The notes under the pieces are model-generated. The model made no database searches. It worked only from the letters and a program-made list of their open reading frames with translations, and was not told the origin of the DNA. From Ochromonas danica (taxonomy: Eukaryota > Sar > Chrysophyceae > Chromulinales > Chromulinaceae), in assembly GCA_015146655.1 (NCBI GenBank), contig VKHL01000003.1, forward strand, positions 248,001 through 312,000: 64,000 bases of DNA, given 5' to 3'. The translations under genes were made by a program, and so were the position numbers. This document shows positions 57,694 to 64,000 of this stretch, one piece after another (the first letter of the stretch is position 1; every line of letters begins with the position of its first letter).

Positions 57694-59976
57694 ATGAGCA
57701 TCGGAGGTTCTGCGATGGTAGGATTTCCTTTCTTATTCCTCCTTATCTTCACATGGATTCCTGAGGGTAAATGCAATGGACTCAACCCAGTGCGCTATCC
57801 TACCGAGGAAGCTTTCTTTCGTGCCAATACCCATGAGAGATCTTCCTCTTTCCCGGAAATGGAAAAGAAGATCGACGCCATGCGTCAACGCCGGCATTTC
57901 CAAGCATGGAATATTTCGAATCCACTCGTTGCCGAGAAGGTCAAGGTGAAGCGTCCTAACATTCTCTTCATCCTGGCGGATGACTTGGGCTATGGCGATC
58001 TCTCGGTGGAGCCCTTCACCACCCCTCATGACGAGAACTGGCCGTGTTCTGAGGGAGGCATCTTGACTCCTCATCTGGAACAAATGGCTGCGGAGGGTAT
58101 GATATTAACTAACTTCCATGCAGCCGCTCCAGTTTGTTCCCCTTCTCGTGCTGCCATCATGACGGGTCTGTATGCCTGGCGATTGAATGCGATGAACGCC
58201 TTCGAAGTGAGCAGAGAAGACATGAGTCAGCTAGATGGCTTCCTTCCTCAGGTTCCGACGATAGCGGAATATCTTCGTGAAGAAGGCGGGTACTACACCG
58301 CTCATAGTGGGAAGTGGCACATAGGCGGGATGCGAGAAGAGAATCGTCGAGCAAGAGCAAACTCAGACGATTGTTCTGTTCCAGGTCCGAATCAGCATGG
58401 TTTTGAAGACTACATCTCAGCACTGGATGGTCCTGAGAGTCCTCGCTATTCCTTTCTCAACCGTAATCCAGAAGGCTTGCACATGAAAGGTCATCGCCAT
58501 CGAATTCAGAATGATATTCCAGTACCGAACACGGATGGTCCTAGCGATTGGGTTCTTAGCGATTATGAGGCAGAAGATGCGATAGGCTGGCTGAAGAAAG
58601 CGAAGAAGGAGCATCCGGGCCAGCCTTGGTTCCTGCAGGTTTGGTTCAATGCTCCTCACGGTCCCTGGGAGCTGTTGCGACCGGGTGAAGATGTTTACAG
58701 CAAGCATTATCGCAAAACACATGAGCATTGGGCGAAGATGCAGTGCTCGGGAGGTAAATATCCACTCTACAGCCACCCTTGGCACTATAAGACGATGGTG
58801 ACAGCGATGGATCGCTCGATCGGTCGTCTGATGACTGCATTGAAGGAACTTGGCTATGAGGATGACACATTGGTAATCTTCACGAGTGATAATGGACCAG
58901 AGAACGGAGTTGGGACGGGAGGAGATTTCCGTGAGGGCAAACGATCCCTTCTGGAGGGTGGACTGCGAGTTCCTTTGGTGATGAAATGGAAGAATGTGAT
59001 TCCTGCTGGTGTATATTCGACCGTGTTTACGGCACACACAGATCTTCTTCCGACATTCTTACACGCTGCGAAGCTCCCGAATGCATTACAACGTCGCTTT
59101 GATGGACTGTCTCTGTTGCCGATCGTATCGAAGGCAGTCCCAGTCCCATCAGACAAGCAACAGCTTCATCACTATGGTCCTCTTCCAGAGCATCATGGTG
59201 CGGAGAAGGAGTGGAAAAGGGTGTATTTCTCGGATGCTCACTTGCATGCAGCAGGATCAAGAGCTGTTGCATCAAGTGTTGTAGCTCTGAATCACAGCCA
59301 GGTTGGTCATGCACGCATGTTGTTAGGTGGTAATGGTTTAGAAGTGGGGAATGTCACAGCTCGTGATCGAGTGTTTCTCTTCCATACTGCTTGTGACCCT
59401 TATCATCGCAATGATCCGCGAAGGCGAGCAGGGGGTGTTTATGAGGAGTTGAAGGTTTTGGTGAATCGAGAGGAGGGGTGTTTGGATGCCATCTTTGACT
59501 TGCGGTTAGATTCTCGAGAGGAGGTGAATCTGGTTTCTCCTTCTGTGAGAAGCCAGTGTAGTTTAAATCTTCGCTCAGTTCGTGTGAGTGACTTGACGAC
59601 AGCCCTGCTATCTGAAGCAGCAATAAAGCATCATTGTGGGGAGATCGCAAAGCATGGCATATCATCGCACGAAGGGGATGAGTCTCATCATGCAGGAGAG
59701 AGTGCGGAACATTGTCAAAGTCACTATCGTCATCGTCTTTTTAGGAAGCTCAGTGTGATTCTGACGAAGTTGAAACCATTCTTCCTGTATGGCAAGCAGG
59801 GTTGGCAAAACTACATGGATGAAGACTTTAAGAAGGCGATTTGTGCAGTTCCTCACGCTTCCCAGGCAAAGTCTATGCGTTTTAAAGAGCGTAGCGATTG
59901 TGAGAAGAATGGTCCGAATGGTTGCACGGAACCAGAGTATGTTTCATGGGTGGCATTATCGGGGTCTGTCGTTTGA
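57694..59976 (+). CDS. Secreted or lysosomal sulfatase, copy 2
   Basis: A full second copy, 760 residues, at offset 6,104 from copy 1 and with the same signal peptide, metal ligands and CSPSR motif. By eye the only protein difference is Gly in place of Arg four residues from the end (SGSVV against SRSVV). The upstream region, including the tRNA, is also the same, so both copies probably share the same promoter type. After the stop codon homology ends within about 20 bases, near 59995, where unique sequence follows; this may be the original 3' flank of the ancestral gene. Confidence 0.93.
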   Translation: MSIGGSAMVGFPFLFLLIFTWIPEGKCNGLNPVRYPTEEAFFRANTHERSSSFPEMEKKIDAMRQRRHFQAWNISNPLVAEKVKVKRPNILFILADDLGYGDLSVEPFTTPHDENWPCSEGGILTPHLEQMAAEGMILTNFHAAAPVCSPSRAAIMTGLYAWRLNAMNAFEVSREDMSQLDGFLPQVPTIAEYLREEGGYYTAHSGKWHIGGMREENRRARANSDDCSVPGPNQHGFEDYISALDGPESPRYSFLNRNPEGLHMKGHRHRIQNDIPVPNTDGPSDWVLSDYEAEDAIGWLKKAKKEHPGQPWFLQVWFNAPHGPWELLRPGEDVYSKHYRKTHEHWAKMQCSGGKYPLYSHPWHYKTMVTAMDRSIGRLMTALKELGYEDDTLVIFTSDNGPENGVGTGGDFREGKRSLLEGGLRVPLVMKWKNVIPAGVYSTVFTAHTDLLPTFLHAAKLPNALQRRFDGLSLLPIVSKAVPVPSDKQQLHHYGPLPEHHGAEKEWKRVYFSDAHLHAAGSRAVASSVVALNHSQVGHARMLLGGNGLEVGNVTARDRVFLFHTACDPYHRNDPRRRAGGVYEELKVLVNREEGCLDAIFDLRLDSREEVNLVSPSVRSQCSLNLRSVRVSDLTTALLSEAAIKHHCGEIAKHGISSHEGDESHHAGESAEHCQSHYRHRLFRKLSVILTKLKPFFLYGKQGWQNYMDEDFKKAICAVPHASQAKSMRFKERSDCEKNGPNGCTEPEYVSWVALSGSVV

Positions 59977-60539
59977 TGAAAGTGAGAATGTGAATGAGAA
60001 TGAGATGAGTAGAATAGTCAAAGAGAAGAATTGTGCTAGAACCTGAGGATTGTTGTATAGTGGTTATATAGCAATAATGGTTTGGATATCATAAGCATTT
60101 ATTCAGTTCCTGTGTGATATTGTTTAGTGTAATGCGATATGCAAACACTTAGTACTACTGTTTCTCTTTGTTCTGCTCTTCATGTCTGAAGAAGGGACAC
60201 ACATCACCAAATCCAGTAACTTCCACGCTCTCATGCAACGTAAGATTTCAACAGAGGTTTTCCATTATTTGCACAGCACAAAAACGTGCAAAAAACGCAT
60301 CGTATTCGTATTTTCGGGTTTCTGATATTCGTGGCGGCAGTTGCTGCTGTCTGTCGGTGTCCGTTTCACTCTTCACTGTCTCTGTCTCTCTCTGTTGGGT
60401 GAGTGAAGAAGATTGACTGACTTCCTTCACATCCCTTTCCACTTTTCTTCCAATCGAATTTATTAGCTCCTCTTTGAGTCCTTCCTTTTCTATTTATTGA
60501 ACCTCTCTTTTTAGTCTTCTCTGGTTATTTACCAATCTA
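59977..60539. other. Intergenic region, no gene seen
   Basis: 563 bp between sulfatase copy 2 and the gene at 60540, both on the plus strand. The part from 60360 to 60500 is CT-rich, as expected of a 5' UTR or promoter. No other feature. Confidence 0.4.
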
Positions 60540-61357
60540 ATGTACTCCACAAAGCTGGTGAATAAGAGCATGGTGGCAGGCAATGCCTACATTACTGTGG
60601 GAGACCCTTATGCTGACCCCAAAGCCAATCCTTTCCGTGCTGGTAAGAAAGGCGAGAAACTGACACCATTCCAAGTCAAGGTAAGCCTTTCCTCTTCCCC
60701 CCTTGTGTGTGTACCTTTGACTCATCCTCCTGTGGCTGTTGTTTTCATCAGATGGTACCACAAAATGCTGAAGATGGTCATTTTGCCAAGAAGACCTATG
60801 TACCCGAAGGATATAAAGAGTCGATCAAGTACATCACAACCCAACCTCTTGACAATCGTAAGCGAGGCTTTGGCAGTAAAGATGCTTCCCGTCGAGACGA
60901 ATTCTCCAACAACATCCGTACGGAACAATATCGTGAGACATTAATTAAAGAAAAGCTTCTAGCAGAGTCACCTGAAGAGATTAAAGAGAAGTTAACCAAG
61001 CTGCTAAGTGAACGTGCAGCAGCGGATAGTGACTTGGCAGCCTCCATGACGGGGTCGACAAGGCGTACACTGAGAGAGTCTGGACGACGTAGTCTGTCTG
61101 CCTCCTCTTCAGGAAGAATCCATCAATACGACATTGGACGGTCTCAAGTAACACCTTTTGATCCAAAAAGCAGTCGTGATACTTACTATAAGTTTGACTC
61201 AGATTATGACAAGTTCGTGGGTGGTCTGACCAAACCTGTGAGTTATGATATCGGCCAAAGTGCTTGGGATACGAACTACAAACCGCCGTCTTTTGGAGGA
61301 CGCTCTGAAGTCAAGAACTTCTTCGATAAGAGTCATCTTCACATTCCTCCTTACTGA
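60540..61357 (+). CDS. Probable cilia/flagella-associated protein, CFAP96 (C4orf47)-like
   Basis: Two exons, 60540-60680 and 60752-61357, phase 0 (donor GTAAGC, acceptor TTCATCAG), 248 residues. The N-terminus has AYITVGDPYADPKANPFRAG, which resembles the YITVGDKYVSPFNRPF region of human CFAP96, and the next exon has DGHFAKKTYVPEGYKES, similar to the family's AGYFDPHFVRIFEGEGY. The middle is basic and Ser/Arg-rich, and the C-terminus has short DxxYYKF/DTNYKPPSFGG elements ending HLHIPPY. Such short repeated aromatic-Pro motifs are usual for microtubule-inner or microtubule-associated flagellar proteins. The family call is from memory of short motifs and needs a profile search. The presence of dynein and delta-tubulin genes in the window fits but does not prove it. 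Confidence 0.55.
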
Positions 61358-61867
61358 TTGTGCTGCTGGTGGGGGTAAGGCTGGAGTAGAGCTAGTGGTG
61401 GGAGGGTTGGAGGTGACCGAGGAGGTGAAGAAGAGGAGGACGGAAGATGAAAGAGCAGGCCAAGAGAGCTTGAGACCTAAAACTGTGTAAGCTGTGGTGA
61501 CAAACGTCTTTGTGTATGAAATGAGAATTGCGAGTAAAAGTTTACTTAAAATTGACCCGCAGCGCAAACTGAGAGTGAGAGAGAGAGTGTGTGTGTATGA
61601 GAGAGAGAATGAGTGTGAGTAGTGGCTCTGGTAACTACAGGAGGAGCTCTCCTTCACCTCCTAGATAGCAGCAATTGCACGACTTAGTCATTACATTTCG
61701 ACCCATGTGACAGGGAAACTACAGTATTATTAGTATTAGGCAAGAGACTTCGAAACACCACAAAAGCTGTAACAAGAAGACATCAAAAGAACTTCGTCAC
61801 AGCAAGCAAAAAATACAAGCAGGAGTAGCAACAAGAGAGAAGGAAGCAAGCCGAGGTGACCAAGAGT
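61358..61867. other. Convergent intergenic region with GA/GT simple repeat
   Basis: 510 bp between converging genes, expected to hold two 3' UTRs. Positions 61570-61620 are a GAGA/GTGT low-complexity tract. No gene seen. Confidence 0.45.
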
Positions 61868-64000
61868 TTAATTGCTGGGATGACCATCTTCAGCGGGTCC
61901 AAATCCATTCCCTTCATTAACACGAGGTGCACGGCTAATAGATTGCCTTTCAAACTTGCGGATCTTGCCACGCACAGAAGATGTTGAAGGATCAGTATCA
62001 GGCGAAGCGGTGACAGGAGCAGCAGGAACGTCCTCCTCTTCCGCCTTCGATGGGCTTGACAAAGCTTCAACAGCACGAGAGGTGGTAGGAGAAGGTGCGG
62101 CAATAGAGTTGCGCACAGATCGAAGCTTCACCATCTTCATGAAAGGAGCCTGGGGCTCATCATTGTCCTTCTTCTTCTGCTCTTCCTCATGTTTATGTCT
62201 CCCAGAACGACGATCAACATGACGTAGTTTAATTTGCTTGAATGGTGAAAGCTCTGTATCACCACCCTCTGAAGGTTCATGAGTGTTGATGGCAAGGTAT
62301 TGGTTAGATGGCGAGGACATAGAAGGACTACCCGGAGCAGTCGATACATTGCGTAGCTTGACCAATTGCAATGGAGAGAGGTCACTAGCTTGCTGACTCC
62401 CTCGACGTTCATAAACATGAATCAGAGCAGCAGCCTCGGCTTCTGTGAGATCATCGACTTCGAGCAAGAAACCAGTCTTGCGCAGCGCCTCCTTCGTCTC
62501 CAATGTCAGTGGAGATCCCATCCCAGCAGGAGGAGGTGCTTGGTAAGAAGCACGACGAAGACGAGATCTGGATCCCAACGAGATACTTCCCAATGAATTA
62601 TCACCAAGAGAGATAGCATCGTCTTCACCTAATCCTCCTCCATTACTACTACGTCGACGAGCTCTTTCTTCAAGATGTTGATGCCAGTTAAACTCCGCAG
62701 ATCCATCACCTTGCTGATTATGGTGTTTTAAAGTAGCCTGTCTTGGGGAAAGTCCTTCCTCATCGACATGTTGGAGGGTAGTCAAAGGTAGGGTGGGAGG
62801 GGGAGGGAGAGCATTGTGTCCAGCATTCACACTTCTACCACCAGCAGTAGCAGCACTACCAACACTCATCTGGTCTTCTTGATCTTGCTGTTGAAGGAAC
62901 TCCAGCTGGTCCAGCTCTTGTTGAGAGAGTTGCTGCGAGTGGAAGCTTCGACGAACACGCATTTGCATCGCCCGCTGAGCTTCGTACAGCTCTTTCGCAT
63001 CTTGTTGTTGTGATGTCTGCAGTGCCTCAACAGTCATGGCACTGCGAGGCTGCAAAGGAATATTCAATCGACTTGGTGTGGAGGGATTAGCGCCGAATTG
63101 GCCATGGCCACCATGGGAGGAAGAAGTAGTACTTCTTGTGGTAGTGGCAGAGAAGGACTTGGAAGCCGTCAGGGTGGTAGATGTTGTTGTTGTTGTGGTC
63201 TTCTTGATAGACGACGAGGTGGTGGTGGTACTCTTGGTAGAAGAGGCGGCGGAGGAAAAAGAGGAAGCTCTGTCACCAAGAGTAGTTGAAGTGGTGGCAG
63301 TGGCAGTGGCGGTTGCACTCTCTTGCTCCATGCCTGGAAATAGCCGTGTCATGAAGCTGGCACTTGCAGTGTAGTTGACCTCCTGCCCAGCTGCCACACT
63401 GTCTTCTCTACTTCCTGCGCCTCCTGACTTCGTGCTGCTGTTAGCAACAGGTGTGGCACTGAGTTTCCGGGAAGTCATAGGAGAAGGTTTCTCGTCGTCA
63501 GGCTCCACGACAGTGTACTCCTCCTGTCTCATGGCTTTCCCAGAGGAAGGAGTCTGGGAAACACTCTTGCCAGGAGCACTGGTGGGTGCAGAAGCGCTGC
63601 TTTTAGTGTAGGCAGGAGGTGGAGGCGTTAGAGTAATGCCAGTGGCCACGCTGTCGCCATCAGCAGAGAAGGACAAGGCCGCGAGGTCAATCGAGTCCTC
63701 ATCTCCTTCCTCCTTGCCAACGTTTGGAGTTACCCAAGAATTGAAGCCCATGGATGCCTCCTGCTGACCCTGCAAAGAAGGACGATGACTCTGGTACACA
63801 CCTCCTGATAGTGGACTTGCAATAGTTGTAGCACCACCAGTGGGAGCGACAGGAGTTTTAGCAGTCGGAGCACCAACGGCAGCAGCAGTAGTAACGGGTT
63901 GAACGGGAACAGCAGCAGTGGCAGTAGAAACAGCCGGAACAAGAGGAGCAGCAACAGCACCAGTACTGGAAGCTGTCGAAGAAGCAAGGGAAGGAGGAGT
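61868..64000 (-). CDS. Low-complexity protein with three KLR repeats (5' end outside window)
   Basis: Open in one frame from the window edge (64000) to the stop at 61868, at least 710 residues, with the start beyond the window. The N-terminal part is Ala/Pro/Thr/Ser-rich; then come acidic and Thr/Ser-rich tracts and Gln-rich helices (QLSQQELDQLEFLQQQDQED). A small helical part reads KEALRKTGFLLEVDDLTEAE. The C-terminal third has three spaced copies of one short motif: LSPLQLVKLRNV, LSPFKQIKLRHV and APFMKMVKLRSV. It ends with a basic RGKIRKFERQSISRAPR segment. No catalytic domain. The KLR repeats may be short binding motifs, for example for the cytoskeleton, but this is a guess. The family is not recognised. 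Confidence 0.7.
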   Translation of the reverse strand, partial: TPPSLASSTASSTGAVAAPLVPAVSTATAAVPVQPVTTAAAVGAPTAKTPVAPTGGATTIASPLSGGVYQSHRPSLQGQQEASMGFNSWVTPNVGKEEGDEDSIDLAALSFSADGDSVATGITLTPPPPAYTKSSASAPTSAPGKSVSQTPSSGKAMRQEEYTVVEPDDEKPSPMTSRKLSATPVANSSTKSGGAGSREDSVAAGQEVNYTASASFMTRLFPGMEQESATATATATTSTTLGDRASSFSSAASSTKSTTTTSSSIKKTTTTTTSTTLTASKSFSATTTRSTTSSSHGGHGQFGANPSTPSRLNIPLQPRSAMTVEALQTSQQQDAKELYEAQRAMQMRVRRSFHSQQLSQQELDQLEFLQQQDQEDQMSVGSAATAGGRSVNAGHNALPPPPTLPLTTLQHVDEEGLSPRQATLKHHNQQGDGSAEFNWHQHLEERARRRSSNGGGLGEDDAISLGDNSLGSISLGSRSRLRRASYQAPPPAGMGSPLTLETKEALRKTGFLLEVDDLTEAEAAALIHVYERRGSQQASDLSPLQLVKLRNVSTAPGSPSMSSPSNQYLAINTHEPSEGGDTELSPFKQIKLRHVDRRSGRHKHEEEQKKKDNDEPQAPFMKMVKLRSVRNSIAAPSPTTSRAVEALSSPSKAEEEDVPAAPVTASPDTDPSTSSVRGKIRKFERQSISRAPRVNEGNGFGPAEDGHPSN

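Larger units (their letters stand above)
50971..59995. repeat. Three-unit tandem array: eIF2B beta tail + tRNA-Ile + sulfatase
   Basis: Identical sequence recurs at fixed offsets. Unit 1 starts at 50971 inside the eIF2B beta gene, unit 2 at 54123 (offset 3,152) and unit 3 at about 57075 (offset 6,104). Each starts with the last 57 codons of eIF2B beta and its 3' flank. Units 1 and 3 continue through a tRNA and a full sulfatase gene; unit 2 keeps only the flanks and the last third of the sulfatase. A 225-bp spacer (about 53895-54120 and 56847-57072) links units 1 to 2 and 2 to 3 but is not found after unit 3. The unit 1 and 2 spacers differ at about eight bases, and the sulfatase copies at about one, so the duplication is recent or the copies are being homogenised. 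Confidence 0.93.

Overview
The window looks like nuclear DNA from a flagellated alga with a secondary plastid, most likely a photosynthetic stramenopile (ochrophyte). Reasons: genes on both strands are split by short GT-AG introns (about 55-110 bp; the longest is about 180 bp); two genes encode proteins starting with a signal peptide followed by a transit-like segment with an aromatic residue near the predicted cleavage site, as in heterokont plastid import; the sterol cyclase has the cycloartenol synthase residue set; and axonemal genes (inner-arm dynein heavy chain, delta-tubulin) are present. The class cannot be fixed from sequence alone.

Layout. 1-1802 (-): 3' truncated glutamate-cysteine ligase. 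2144-4686 (+): cycloartenol synthase. 4965-5313: near-perfect inverted repeat. 5649-6395 (+): plastid-targeted protein. 6786-8327 (+): delta-tubulin. 8344-12522 (-): large coiled-coil, polyQ protein. 12950-14230 (-): argininosuccinate synthase. 14528-15721 (-): four-exon plastid membrane protein. 16075-25046 (-): five-exon IP3-receptor-type calcium channel. 25309-25749 (+): fucose mutarotase. 25888-27333 (-): MFS transporter. 27596-30161 (+): ubiquitin-specific protease. 30542-43957 (-): five-exon axonemal dynein heavy chain. 44385-46281 (+): CRT-like transporter. 46653-48056 (-): sterol delta-7 reductase. 48932-49243 (+): small two-exon membrane protein. 49792-51143 (+): eIF2B beta. 51429-59976: rearranged tandem array of tRNA-Ile plus sulfatase. 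60540-61357 (+): probable ciliary protein. 61868-64000 (-): low-complexity protein with three KLR repeats, cut by the window edge.

Genes that could work together (inference): cycloartenol synthase and sterol delta-7 reductase are an early and a late step of phytosterol synthesis. Glutamate-cysteine ligase makes gamma-glutamylcysteine, and plant CRT-like transporters are reported to move thiols. Fucose mutarotase lies tail-to-tail with a bacterial-type MFS permease, and the window also carries sulfatases, which fits recycling of sulfated fucose-rich polysaccharide. Delta-tubulin, dynein heavy chain and the gene at 60540 belong to the flagellum.

The most unusual region is 50971-59995. The last part of the eIF2B beta gene, its 3' flank, a tRNA-Ile gene and a complete sulfatase gene form a unit repeated three times. 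Units 1 and 3 are complete and almost identical. In the middle unit about 2.05 kb (including the tRNA and two thirds of the sulfatase) is replaced by 1,845 bp of unrelated sequence carrying its own small ORFs. I found no retroelement, CRISPR array or operon-like prokaryotic region.
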